This document shows positions 10,876 through 22,215 of a stretch of DNA of 64,000 bases, one piece after another. Position 1 is the stretch's first letter. The number at the start of each line of letters is the position of its first letter. The notes beneath the pieces are model-generated. The model worked only from the letters and a program-made list of their open reading frames with translations, searched no databases and was not told the origin of the DNA. The DNA comes from Plasmodiophora brassicae (Eukaryota > Endomyxa: Phytomyxea > Phytomyxea > Plasmodiophorida): the NCBI GenBank assembly GCA_036867785.1, contig CP145419.1:310001-374000 (forward strand), read 5' to 3'. The translations under genes were made by a program, and so were the position numbers.

Positions 10876-11981
10876 ATGGAGGGCGACGCACCGCGGAGTA
10901 GTGCCGATGAGCGCCCGAACATGTTCGTGCTGCGACGCCGCCTGAACGTGTGCCCGGGGGTGACCCGATGACCGCGACGATGCGCGCCTCGCTGATCGTC
11001 GTGCCTGTAGAGCGAACTGTTGCAGTCGTTTGCCGACAGGGCGGGCGAGAAGGACGACGACGACGCCGCCGGTGGCGACTTGCGGCGGTCTCTGGCATTA
11101 TCGGTCAGTCGGTGTCGGCGCCTCGAAGAGGAACTGAAGGAAATGAAGATTCGAGCAGAAAGGTCGATACAGCCGCTGAGCGACCCTGCTCAAGCCTGAC
11201 CGTCTGTCTAGGTCGAACACGATGTACGAGGAGCTCCTAGGTACCCTGAGACAGAATGGGATCGCCTTGAAGACTGTCAGGCAGCGAGAAGACGGCAGTG
11301 GCGACGTCGCGGGCAGTCACACCAGCCGATCCCCGGGCGTGTCCCCGAACCGACTCGACGTTAGCAAGATCGTGTCGTCGCTGATCGAACAGGATTTAAA
11401 GGAACAACGACGCAGGCTGCCTGTCGTTGAAGGTACCCCTGATCGCAGTCGATCGTCGCCACACGGCCCTGACCAAGTAGCACACAGGGTTCCTGGAGAA
11501 GCTATCCCCGCGCAAATCCATTCTCCTCGTGCGTGTCTGGCAACTGAGATTCGTTTACATCAGCAATAACAGGTTCAGTGACTGCCGTATGCATCGACTG
11601 CTACCACGTGTGTGGCTGACACCTGTACACCAGTTTGTGTTATTCGCGCGATCGTGTCGATTGGCACTTACGGGATGACGTCGCTCAGTGGCAAGATGTC
11701 CATGAAATACCGCTGTTGTCCATTCGATGCGTTGCGCCTGCTATTGACGATAAAAATCGACAATTCATCATTGAGGCGATGAACGCCAAGGAGCCTGGTC
11801 CGTTCACCGTTTGGTTGAACCTGATGGTGCCTGACTTGGCGTTCTAGGGCAACTTCGCGAATTCGTGTTCCGGGCTAAAACAAGGACGCAGCGCGATATG
11901 TGGCTCAGAGGAATTCAGGCTCATGTCCAGCACTGTCGCGATGTTGTCCGACTGGGAAGCCTAGCCCAGCAACAACAGTGA
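10876..11981 (+). CDS. coiled-coil and PH domain protein
   Basis: Several exons can be joined in frame from the ATG at 10876 (MEGDAPRSSADERPN). An N-terminal helical region contains CRRLEEELKEMKIRAER, MYEELLGTLRQNGIALK and KIVSSLIEQDLKEQRRRL. A C-terminal pleckstrin-homology domain follows: GFLEKLSPRKS, VWQLRFVYIS, a strand block PLLSIRCVAP, DDKNRQFIIEA, and the closing helix TRTQRDMWLRGIQAHV. PH domains bind phosphoinositides or proteins at membranes. Four to five introns of about 45-75 nt are inferred, including about 11798-11847. The join before the PH domain, around 11420-11490, is uncertain. The protein ends QQQQ. The specific family is unknown. Confidence 0.7.
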
Positions 11982-12068
11982 GCGGCGACGATGTCGGTAG
12001 ATAAACGTTTCTCTGGTTGCTTGACCCGTCGCAGCCTTTGATCCATTCATTAATCATATCGCCCGGAT

Positions 12069-12964
12069 ATGCTGGCAGAGCTCGACAAGGACGGTAGCAA
12101 CGCCGGCTTGCTGGCCGATTTGCTCAAGCTGTGCACGATCGTGCAAGACCCAGACCAAGATCGCCTCAGGGACAAATCGGATGACCTCTACGTTCAGCCA
12201 TTGAACGTCTGGCCCATTCGCCTGCTCTCCGTTATCGAGGCACACGACAAGCTTACTCGCTGCGCGTTGTTCGAGTACCTCGACATGGTCATCGTCGCGT
12301 TCCATTGCAATCGTTCCACTATTAATTCGCGCAAGTCGAGTTTCATCGAGCTCGGCCCCGACAAGGCGAGGGGCGTATTAACCGCGGGCTTGCATCGCTG
12401 GCGCCATATCCACGAGCGCTTACGTCACGTGATTCGCAGTGTGACCCTCGGTGATGACGCCAAGCGTCTAATTCTGACTGGTTCGAAGAACGTGAGCTTG
12501 TCACCCTTGTTTCTACTCTGACGATGCTGGCGTTAGGTCATGGCACTGGTGGAGTCCTGGCGTGTCTCGAAGCTGCCTATCTGGCGACGGCATCTCCTTC
12601 CCGCCAGCTTACCGTTGTTACGTTCGGCGCTCCAAAGTTCTCGGGAAGGAACTTCGCCAATGTGTACAGATCGCTCGGTATAGCAACCTACAGAATCGTG
12701 AACCGTTTCGATCCCGTCAGTATGGTTCGCCAAGTAGCAGCTGAGCCGTTGCTAATGGTTGGCCAGGTCCCTCGCTACCCATTCTGGTTCCCTCGGATTC
12801 ATCACGTCCCGTCAACGGTGTACCACCTGTACGACGGTGGCCTTCACCGTGCACCGGCCACACGTCGATTCGATTTCATTCTACCGGGGCGCGTTGACGA
12901 TCACCGAACTGTGGAATACGAGGCGGCCATGCGGAGCTGGATGAAGGCCATTCACAGGTCTTGA
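12069..12964 (+). CDS. class 3 lipase-like protein lacking the catalytic serine
   Basis: Two exons (12069-12480, 12537-12964; 56-nt GT-AG intron) give 279 aa. The fold resembles fungal and plant class 3 lipases: a lid-region helix, KRLILTGHGTGGVLA at the nucleophile elbow, LTVVTFGAPKFSGRNFA, the Asp-containing VNRFDPVSMV, and a C-terminal DDHRTVEYEAAM that would supply the His. The usual GHSLGG reads GHGTGG, with Gly at the nucleophile position. The intron splits this very codon run, so the motif depends on the splice, but the join is in frame and consensus-like. There is no signal peptide from this start. It may be a pseudoenzyme. Confidence 0.8.
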
Positions 12965-13062
12965 TAAATGTAGAGCATTGCAGGGCAGCATGAGAGTCGC
13001 GTGATCCGAATGTACGATATGCTGTATTTCATGGAACGACAGAGGCGCCATCGTGGAGTTGT

Positions 13063-16000
13063 TCAGGGAAGTAGATACTTCAGGGCAGCCCACTGGGCAG
13101 TGGCGTCGCCCGCCCAGGCAACGTTTAACATGACCAAGGCCAGGACCAGGATCGGGATTGCAGCCGGGAGAGTAGTAATCGCCTGATCGAGAGTCAGTAG
13201 AGCGAGACGTGCTCGGGACACGCTTACGTTGATAACGACGCGGCACGCGGCACAGGTCAACATGCTTGCGGCATGCTGTGACGCTATCAGGGAGATCAGG
13301 TAGGCACAGAACGAGAACAGCAGCGCCGCCGCCAACGAAATCATCCATCTCAGCGCGAGGAAGTAGACCTGGGTCCTGATGACGAGTCCTGGCAGTTATA
13401 CACACACGTGTCATCATCGAATGCAGGGCGGACGAACCGCTTCAGCACCGGCGTTGCTATGTCGCTGCGGGGGCTCCCGGTGTCAAACGCTATCAGCGAA
13501 TCCCTCGCCGGGATAATGTTGGACGACGTCCACAGATGTGTGAAACGAACATCGAGGTCGGCCATGGAGAACATGAACCCACGGTACTGAGTCCTCAGGC
13601 ATGAGCCAAACAGGTTCAACGATCGTGCCGGCGGCAACGTACCGCGTTGGCGGTTGCCACGAAGTAGCCGGCGGAAGCCGCGACCAGGTATGCGATGGAC
13701 GCGAAGGCAGCGAACGGAAGCTTGAGGACGGCGACATACGCACGTAGCGTGATTGGCGCGACGAAGAATTTCACCTGGAGGATTCCCAGTTCAGGTCGCG
13801 CTGGTGCTGACGTGGATTCAAGCCATACGAGCAGCGAGGAGCTCGTCCTTCCGCCAGTAAGGTAGAACACCGACCCCAGCAGACGCGACCCGTTCAGGAC
13901 TGTCAATGGTGTTGGAAACGAATGGTCACGTTGCAATCGCGTCGAGTACTGACGGAGAATCAGAAGAACGCTAGCAGTAAGGAAGATGTTCGACGCGTTG
14001 AAGTACGCCACAAGGAACACCAAGAGGATGTTGGATAGGATCCAGACGACAACGACGACTGTTCGGAATCTCGAGAATCGATGGCGGACGATCTCGCGCG
14101 TCATTTCGTCGAGAGGTTCTGCCGCCGTGTTCAAATCCTTCGTGCCCCAGCTGGACAAGCATCAGGCATTTCGACAACGCACCCATTCTCGTTGGCCCTA
14201 CCTGACATCGTGCGTGTTCGTCAGTGCATACACAGGAAACCTATCGCGAAGATCACTCGTTCAGTGATTCCAGGGCAACCGACGTTGACCGCACACTATG
14301 AGGAACGACGGTAGGAGTGCCACGAAAGGGACGAACGACACGAGAATATCTGTCAGGGCGCCATGCAGGAGTCCAGCACCAATGTATATCCCCCAAGCCA
14401 GCCCAAGCTGAACAATACGCAATGCGAGTCAGGCAGGCAGAACATCGTACATCACCGGTTATGCCTTACAGTGACGATCAGAATGATGTTGCCCTTGCGA
14501 ATCTGTATCAGAGAGTACCCGATGGTGATTGCCACCAGAACAATGAACATGATGCCGAACAACGCCGAGGTCATGTTGTATGCAACCCTCAGGTCCTGAA
14601 ACATCCCCCGGTTGATACATCAGGAACGGTCAGGATGTTATTGGCCGGCAAACCTGAGGGCGATTCTGAGCGCTCAGAACGAACTGGACGACAAGCAGGA
14701 CAACGAAGGCAACGGCTCCCGAGTTGTACAGTATGGGCGGTATGCCCAGATTGGCACTGATGAGCACGATGACCAGGAAGAACACGCCCATGGCCAACCA
14801 CTGAATGATGACTTGGATGACGAAAAACAAGTAGACGTACGATATCGCCAGCTTGCGGAAGACACTGGTATCCAAATGGGCAACGTTAGCACGCCCAGAG
14901 CGAGCCACGACAGACACGGCGGTACCTGTGCGACGATTGCCGCCAGAACGAGAAGAAGTGGACCAGGGCGTAGAGCAGCGCGAACAGGGAACCGTTCAGC
15001 CAACGCCGGCGCTGCTTCAATAGCGAGACGAGGTCGTGTGGGACGTCGGTTTCAGCGATGGAGCTGTTGACGTATCTGAGAGTATAACTACAATCCTTTT
15101 TCGCAATCAGGTGGTAGCAGAGCAATCGGTCCTCCGCCAGGGTCCTATGTAAGTCGCGTTCGACCATTAGCGCGGTACTCAACAGGACTCGGCTGCTTAC
15201 ATGTTCGTCGTGAACGGGTCGAGATCCTTATCAGCAACGTAAAGCTGGGAAAAGTATTTACGGAGCGGTTCGCCGAGGAGGGCCTTTCCAGTCGAGCAAT
15301 GAATTCCGGCGCCAAAGATCGGCCCAGGAGCGCCGTATACGAACCTGGTACCGGTAGGCAGAGAAGGCACCAGGAAGCACAGCAAGGAACCCCATCGACG
15401 TCTGGAATGACAGGTCCAGCAGAGCAGCGACCTCGTATTCGAACCTGACACGTCGAGTCAGACGATGCGAAAGGTGCAAGACCGTCTCCACCTCTGTGCA
15501 GCTACGATCGGGTTGATCCAGTCGCAGGCAGTACGCGCTTGTGTAAGCAACCGACCGCAGACGCCCGCCACATCCGAATTGGATTCTAGCTCATTGTAGA
15601 ATCCATAGAATGCTTCACTGCGGGGGATCGTGCCGACATCGCTGAGTTCACGTTGCGTCAGCGGCGTCATGATCGGGATCACGAACGTACGTACAGTAGA
15701 AACGTGAACCGAGGCTGCATGACGTAGGCAAACCCTTCGAAGAACCACAGATGAGAATTGAGCTTGCCCGCATTCCTCTCTTTAATCGCGAAGATGGTCT
15801 GCAACGGGGGCAACCGCGTCTCGTGCGTTTCACTGTCTGGCAAGCGTAGAATGCTTTCGAACAAATGGACTTGTGTGCTGGATCGTGCATTCGCCATCGC
15901 CGATACAGAGAGAATGCCTGCCGCGCCGGTTCAGCCAGCCAGGGACAAACACGGGCACGGTACGGCACTGACCGAGGTCCTCGCCAAGTTTCAGAGTTGA

Positions 16001-16548
16001 CGGCGCCGCTTTGGCACGCCCGTCACTGACGATGACGGCAGCAATTGACTGCCACAGCGTTGGGCGGCGAAGTCGTTTGGACATGTACTTCACGTTCTTG
16101 CAGATGGCACGCAATGTCAGAGCAAGTTCTTCTGCTCCTGTAACAGCCAAACACACAAATACACACACACGCACGTAAGTAACAGCGACAGGCAAGAGCA
16201 CCGTCGTTCCGACCTTCGTTGTACATGGTAACGACGATTAAGATCGACGCCGAGAACTTTAGCCGAGGGTTCGTCGCGCGCCATAGTCCCGGGTTTGCTT
16301 CCTGGATTGGAGTGTACCTCAGTTGGCCTGGATCAACAGGACCTCTGCGCGAGGCTTGGTCCTGCTCGCCTATAGCAACATCCGTCATCTGGCTGGCCAT
16401 TGTGTAGCAATACCAAATGTGGGACCTTGCCACCCTCATATGCGGCCGTATCAATCGAGTCGTGTTCGAGAACATCGGCGCCGATCAGCAAAGTCTGGAT
16501 ACTCGAGGTGCCGAATGCACCGGGTGGGGCTTCGAGAAGGTTCTGCAT
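13063..16548 (-). CDS. chitin synthase 2
   Basis: A paralogue of chitin synthase 1, also multi-exon on the minus strand. Blocks in order are [21 protein letters not shown] sequence near 16240, [99 protein letters not shown], and paired C-terminal membrane helices. Catalytic EDR and QRRRW are intact. An N-terminal exon starting at 16548 ([16 protein letters not shown]) can be joined by a 71-nt intron to [20 protein letters not shown]. If that exon is not used, the first ATG is at 16400. It ends KYLLP, with no long tail. Confidence 0.87.
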
Positions 16549-16860
16549 TAGGGGTGACCAACCGATACAAATGGTAAGAGACAAAACCAGCGAACCAGAA
16601 GCACCGCTCCACGATGAGCGCCTACATATGATTCACACTCGGTTTTCAGGCTATTAGTTGCATTGCCCGGGTGGCCGCCTTGGAGCAGTATCGCTTCTGG
16701 CCACGGTGTGGCTGACTCGGGGACCTGAAATGCTAGAGAGGGTGCGTCCTCATCAGACAGCCTTGGGTGGCACTTCACAAAGTGATTCTAGCTAGAACGC
16801 CGCCTGGCCTTCACGACCGTGTCGTAACTGTCACGTGACGTGGAGCTAATTAGCCGTATT
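16549..16860. other. spacer upstream of chitin synthase 2
   Basis: A 312-bp stretch between the chitin synthase 2 start and the SAM carrier 3' end, both on the minus strand. A minus-strand open frame without an ATG covers 16549-16778 and could be a further 5' exon of chitin synthase 2. Otherwise I see nothing. Confidence 0.3.
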
Positions 16861-18111
16861 TCATTGGTCCATAGATCTTGTAATGCTCTGCGACGCCGTC
16901 TCGTATGCTCCAAAGAAAAGGAACCCTCCTAGGCCGATCCACGCCACCCTATGGACTGAAGAATATTGTCAGACGCAATGAAGTAATTGAGAGTCTGATT
17001 GCTGATCATACAAATTCCTTTGGTTAGGCCATGGAGCCCTTCATCGGCCCATAGTTTTCTGATGCAGTCGTTGAAGCCATTGTACACGATCTTATGACCC
17101 TGTGTCATCAGCCGTGTCTTGACAACCTGACCACAATTTCAGAAATGAGCGAACCCGTTAATGTACAATGGAATTCGCTCCTACATCCAGAGGGTTCGTA
17201 GCCGCTGCGGAAATGCTACCAGCGATTGCACCCATGGCACCGCTCTCCAGGGGCGTAAGAGTGCGCCCACCCTCCATGTTGGAGTACTGCACTTTTAGCG
17301 TCTCCCACAAGGCAAACTGAAGCGCGTCAAACGGAACCTTACAATGGTAATCAGCAGAGTTGCATTGTACTCACCACAACGTTGTTTACCTCTCTAAGAA
17401 CAGTGGACATGTACCCTCGGTAGAGCCCGGCGACACCATCTCGCCGGACAATGGATTTGACGCATTCTACTGTAGACGAATGCATGCCCGCCTTGTTTGG
17501 AACATGACATTGTGCAGGGAGCGCGCCACGCGACACATACCTGTAACTGCTGCTTCACGACTTCGAACGGGACCCGGACGGCGCACGCGGCCACATTGGC
17601 GATGGACGCGGACCCCATGCTGGCCAGTGCATGGTACTGTGGCGCGACCTGTCACCCAGAATTGCACTCCTGAGCACTGGGTGTACAACACGCAACCACA
17701 CTACGGTACCATGGCGTACGATTTGTTACGGCACGTGTCGTATACAGCGAAGAAGACAGCGGCGGACGGGAACGACCCCGCCATGGCCGACGCTAACCCC
17801 GAGTAGAATTTCAGTGAGCCGCGCGCGACATCCCGCGCTTGGACCCGGGTCTTCAGCGTGTCCAGCGGGAACAGCACGAAATCGGTGAAGGCCCCAGCGG
17901 CCCCGCCAGCCACCCCGGACACTGCCAGGCACGCAACGTCAACATCGTCAGGGCACTGCGACGTGACCGGCACACCCCCCTCATACCGAGCAGCGCATGG
18001 ACGGCACCCGACTCCATTTCGAATGGAGTCCTTTGCCGCGCATTTTCCATTTCTGACTGCGCCGCCGCCACTTTGTCTCAGCAGCCAGCTTGTGTGGTTC
18101 GCAGTTCGCAT
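16861..18111 (-). CDS. SLC25A26: mitochondrial S-adenosylmethionine carrier
   Basis: The three tandem mitochondrial-carrier repeats are visible on the minus strand: FVLFPLDTLKTRVQ (repeat 1), CAVRVPFEVVKQQLQ (repeat 2), and NPLDV joined across an intron to VKTRLMTQ (repeat 3). Connecting sequences such as AMAGSFPSAAVFFAVYD, GLYRGYMSTVLREV, PFDALQFALWETLK and IGLGGFLFFGAYE are those of the SAM carrier subfamily. It imports SAM into the mitochondrial matrix in exchange for S-adenosylhomocysteine. There are about five short introns. The N-terminus is uncertain: the ATG at 18111 adds about 60 residues before the first repeat. A transposon end lies only 18 bp upstream of that ATG. Confidence 0.88.
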
Positions 18112-18147
18112 GCCACGCTCGATATATATCCCTACTCCGTGGGCTTC

Positions 18148-18165
18148 ACCGTAATATATTACGGT
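18148..18165. repeat. palindrome copy 1
   Basis: Core ACCGTAATATATTACGGT, a perfect inverted repeat, 18 bp inside the left transposon end. Confidence 0.9.
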
Positions 18166-18339
18166 TTAGACTTTGGCCTGTCTCCATAATTTTATAAAGG
18201 ATCCGAAAATTCGTCTAGCTGTACAGTTCGACAGGACCTGCCGGCCAATGAATTTTGGCGAAGACGGCAAGGACTGATCGTTCGTCCTCATCGCACGACA
18301 TTTTTTACAAGCTCCCTCACAAGTCCGGTGGACCTGCGC

Positions 18340-18361
18340 AAACCGTAATATATTACGGTTT
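18340..18361. repeat. palindrome copy 2
   Basis: A full 22-bp perfect palindrome with the same core extended by AA and TT on its sides, in the left subterminal region. Confidence 0.9.
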
Positions 18362-18538
18362 GAAATGAAAATTTGTGGAAAGCCAGTTACGTTCTTAGCG
18401 ACAGTGATGTCTGTGTGTAAAATTCAGTTATGATCCCCGTGAGCGGCAGAGCGCGTTCGGAGCGCGATTGGGGTTTCACTCTGATTGCACACCTGGTATC
18501 CTCCTGAACCTGAGCGACGCCAGCAGTAGGTCAATGAC

Positions 18539-19950
18539 TCAGTAGAAACTGCAAAGCAGAATGCCATGTGAGACAACCTGTGATTCAATGGTGTCATCGC
18601 GACGCTTTCGCGGCCGTCCCCGGCCACGCTTGGCGGCACCAGCATTCAACTCGGGACCACCGTTGCCATCAGAATGGGCGGCAGGCGAGGCAATGCCAGA
18701 TGTCTTCTTCGAAGCGACAATTTCTATGGCGCGTTGTGAGCGTTGCTCCTCTTCGCCTTCTTTCATACTGTACGCCCGCTTTGGGATCGACCGCTTCTTC
18801 ATCGGCAAATGGCGCAGAGCATGGAAGTCGCAGCACGCACGATGGTCGCTTCCGACAGGAGCAGTACGAACTGTTTACGCGTATAGCAGTAATGGTTTGT
18901 CTCGCGGACACACAAGACGCAGCCTCGAACACTTCGCTTAAGACGCTCGTTCGTTTCCGGATCTTGGATCAGCTTCTCCATCGGGTGATGGGCGGAACTC
19001 CTGTGCAATTGCGGAATCAGAACACAATGTCAACCACGTTTGGGATGTTACCTACCTGATCGTCCAGCCTTCATCGGTCCTAAAGACGGAAAGAGCATTA
19101 CGTCGAGGTATCTTGGGGATGAGGTCCCCGAGATTTTGAACGACGCTTCTCTCTGCAAGTACACCTAGGAACGTCGACAGCCTCGTTGAGAATGTCTCGG
19201 CCGGCCTGGATCACGAAGTCTTCTATGGTCTCCGCTGAAACAAGGTCTCGGCGTAACGCTTTGAAAGTCGACAAGGCCGTCTTCTCGTCCTGAAGGTCGT
19301 GTCTGCATTTCCAGTACCTTGGAATATTCATTCAGTCAACAGTGGTAAACAAGACTGAGAGCACGTGACTACCTGAAAGCAATACAGGTGTCCAACCCGC
19401 AGGCTTGGAAGAGCAGGTGGATGACGTACTTGACCTCGAATGGAAGGCTGTTTCGTGGGTACCTCAACTTATTGACATCGAAAGTTGCCTTGTCGACGCA
19501 ACGATCTCGTCGTCGAGGACTAACCAGGTGTTCTCCTTGACGAACAGTTTCCGCGAAGCGGCGACAATCGCTTGCTCAAGAAATCGATAGTTGGAGTATA
19601 GTCTGTGGTGTCCAGGAACGTAATTATTAATGTCACAGGAGCCGGACCGCCCGACCGTCTCGAACGCCCGGAGATGGTTGACCAGCGTCCGGAACAGTTT
19701 GGAGGGCAGCGCCCTCGTTCCGAACAGCGAGGCGCCGTACTTGCAGCGCCTGATCGATCCTGGCGGTGGTGGCCTTTGAGTGATCCGCGAGGCGCTGCTT
19801 GAAAACGGCCGACACGAAGTAGTCTTCCATCAACAACTCGAAGCGTGGCGGATCGCTCGGGATATTCCACCCATTGGTCCCGTTGAACCGCTTCGTAACT
19901 GCTGCTTGAACTGACCTACGAGCGCTCGCACTGCTCGACGCCGGCGCCAT
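18539..19950 (-). CDS. transposase-like coding region of the DNA transposon
   Basis: A series of minus-strand ORF pieces lies between the transposon's inner palindromes. From the 5' side: an N-terminal MAPASSSASARRSVQ with NGWNIPSDPPRFELLMEDYF; a middle part with FGTRALPSKLFRTLVNHLR and ENTWLVLDDEIVAST (a possible first DDE acidic region); KLRYPRNSLPFEVKYVIHLL; a Cys-rich block (RGCVLCVRETNHYC, LCAIC); and a C-terminal AT-hook (KRGRGRPRKRRDD). The order and the Cys block resemble piggyBac-like transposases, but similarity is weak by eye. It is unclear whether the pieces join by introns or the gene is decayed. Confidence 0.5.
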
Positions 19951-20082
19951 GGCAACAGCTCTGGCTGTGGTGGCCCAAAAATTGAAGTTGTTGGCCTGGA
20001 TGTTCGTTCCTATTTTTACAGTTCACCACCATCAGTTTCGAGCATGACGAGTACCCCAAAGAGACACAGGCAGCACCCCTCT

Positions 20083-20104
20083 AAACCGTAATATATTACG
20101 GTTT
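20083..20104. repeat. palindrome copy 3
   Basis: A perfect 22-bp palindrome in the right subterminal region, followed by AGCCGA. Confidence 0.9.
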
Positions 20105-20145
20105 AGCCGATCTACAACCAGGACCTCGCAGAGCTATTTTCGGCT

Positions 20146-20167
20146 AAACCGTAATATATTACGGTTT
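20146..20167. repeat. palindrome copy 4
   Basis: A perfect 22-bp palindrome 13 bp inside the right transposon end. It is preceded by TCGGCT, the complement of the sequence after copy 3, so copies 3 and 4 form a larger inverted pair. Confidence 0.9.
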
Positions 20168-20478
20168 ACACGGAGTAGGGATATCGGCATGGGCTAGTCC
20201 CATCGGCGTGGTCTTCGCGCCGATGACGGCGTTATCTCGTGCCGGACCCGGCCAGGGTGTCACTGGCCGCACGGTATGTGCAGACGGCAGAGCGAGTGGG
20301 TCGGTAGGTAGGTAGGTAAACCCATGCGACTGCCCCACAGGGAGGAGTGCCGTGTCCTGCTGCGGGGGGACTGGGGCACGCGCAGTCCGTGCTGCCACAG
20401 CCCGTCTGGAGGATATCTTTGCTGAATCGCCATTGGGCGAATCTCGTCGTCGTCGGCAACAACGACGCCCGACATCCG

Positions 20479-21916
20479 ATGAGCGACCAGGTCCGTGCGC
20501 ACGTCGCCCCCGTGCAGGCGTCGCTGAATCGTGTTCAGGGTGCCGAAACCGGCCGCAGGGCCGGTCGGCCGCCGCGCCTGACGTTGCTGACGTCACCGGT
20601 GCGCACGCTCTATGAATTCTCCTTCGTCGTTCGCGAATCCGTGCACAACGCTGTATTGTATCTGCTGACACATCGCGCGCTCATGGCGTCCGTCGCGGCT
20701 ACTGTCGTCCTGTATGTCATGCTGAAAGTGTCGGGGAGCGCTTGGGCGCACGTTGTCGACCATCATGCCGCTCAGAGTAACAACCACCCGCCGTCGCATC
20801 GTGATTGCGATCCCTTTTGATTCATTCGACCAACTAGTCGCCTGGTGGCTGATGCTGGGCGTCCTGTCTAGTATCGGCCTGGGCACCGGATTGCACACGT
20901 TCGTGCTGTATCTCGGCCCGCATATCGCCAAGGTCACCATGGCGGCCGAGGAATGCAGGTCGCTGATGTTCGAGACAGCCGGCCCCATGGCGTTCATCTG
21001 CGCCGAGGACATTGTGGCCGGATCGCCGCCATCCACGTTTGATATATTCCGGAAGGTCCAATACGGTAAGCGACCGGCAAGTCATCCACAGGAGCCATTT
21101 GACGAACATGGTGTTCTGTAAGTCGCATTCATCTGGGGGCTTGGTACGGCGCTGGGGGAGCTGCCACCGTACTTTATGGCGCGGGCCGCTGCCCGGTCTG
21201 GCCAGACACTAGCCGCCTTGTCGCCGAGAGAAGACGCGTAACAATGGTCGCATTCTTTCCCGATTTCGTTGCTGAACAGGCGTGCAGGGGCAGCAAGAGT
21301 CGCTATGGAAAGCTGGTGGATCGCATCAAGGAGACTGTGTTCGCCATTGTACAGCGATTCGGATTCTGGTCCATTCTTCTGTTTGCGTCCGTCCCGAACC
21401 CGCTCTTTGACCTTGCTGGCGTAACATGCGGTAGCCATTATACGCGCACCTGCAGCAGAGGCGCCCGGTCTGATTGTATTCTATGCAGGGCATTTCGGGG
21501 TACCGTTCTGGACGTTCTTTGGCGCGACCGCCATCGGCAAAGCGGTCCTTAAGGTCGGGCTTCAATCGATGACGGTCATATACATGTTCCATCAAGGCCA
21601 CCTCGAAAGCCTCCTCGATACGGTCCGTATGTTCGTATATTCATGTCGTCCGATCGCCCTCACCACGGGTGCCGCGTAGATGCGAAATTTCCTTCCTGCG
21701 TCGCTGTGCGACTCGATCAAGACGTTCTTCCATGAGTCGAAGGCGCAGTTCCACCGCGCGTCGTCGCAGCCGGGATCGCCCCGGCGCCCGCTGATCGCCA
21801 TCGCCTGGGACACCTTCCTATTCCTGATGCTGGCGTGGTTCCTGAAGTCCATCATCGACGCCGCCGTCCATGAGCGGCAGGTCAAGCAGATGGAGAAGGA
21901 GGCCAAATCGTCGTAG
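20479..21916 (+). CDS. VMP1: vacuole membrane protein 1 (VMP1)
   Basis: A multi-exon gene for a multi-pass ER scramblase/autophagy protein of the VTT (DedA-like) group. The start [17 protein letters not shown] at 20479 opens an exon with [20 protein letters not shown] and a first membrane helix. Diagnostic VMP1 blocks follow: [20 protein letters not shown] with [68 protein letters not shown], and a final helix [19 protein letters not shown] with a [10 protein letters not shown] tail. Introns are short and break the frame at about 20760-20840, 21067-21120, 21430-21500 and 21620-21680. VMP1 acts with ATG2/ATG9 in phagophore formation and in lipid redistribution at the ER. Confidence 0.9.
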
Positions 21917-22215
21917 GCAGCAGGACGGCATCGGAATGCGCCGCCCGCCCCCCAATCGGTATCGAATAAACCCATTTCAGCGCCCGGACAACAGTCGTTT
22001 CGGATCATTCCCACGCGTCCGCATTGGTAGCTCGACCTACTCTGTGACGGGTTGCAGAGCGCCACTTCCAACTGTGATGTGCATGGCACCTGGGGCTGAC
22101 CACTGCTGGGCGGCCCTTGTGTGCCGGTCGGCATTTCGAAAGACATCCGGCACCGAGCACCGCGCACGTTGGCGTCGTTGTCGCCCGGGGATCCCGCGAG
22201 GCCTAGGTCGGCAGC
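21917..22215. other. spacer between VMP1 and SOD-like copy A
   Basis: It holds an AATAAA (21965-21970) 49 bp after the VMP1 stop and the upstream region of SOD-like copy A. From about 22060 on, this resembles the upstream regions of copies B and C with scattered differences. No gene is seen. Confidence 0.45.

Larger units (their letters stand above)
18130..20180. mobile_element. DNA transposon, about 2.05 kb, with TIRs and palindromes
   Basis: The ends are inverted repeats: CCCTACTCCGTG at 18130-18141 and its complement CACGGAGTAGGG at 20169-20180. ATAT flanks both sides (18126-18129 and 20181-20184), a possible target-site duplication. Just inside each end lie two copies of a perfect palindrome with core ACCGTAATATATTACGGT. 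Minus-strand ORF pieces fill the middle. The superfamily is unassigned: the C-terminal Cys motif recalls piggyBac-type DDE transposases, but the flanks are ATAT rather than TTAA. It inserted between the SAM carrier and VMP1 promoters. Confidence 0.72.
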
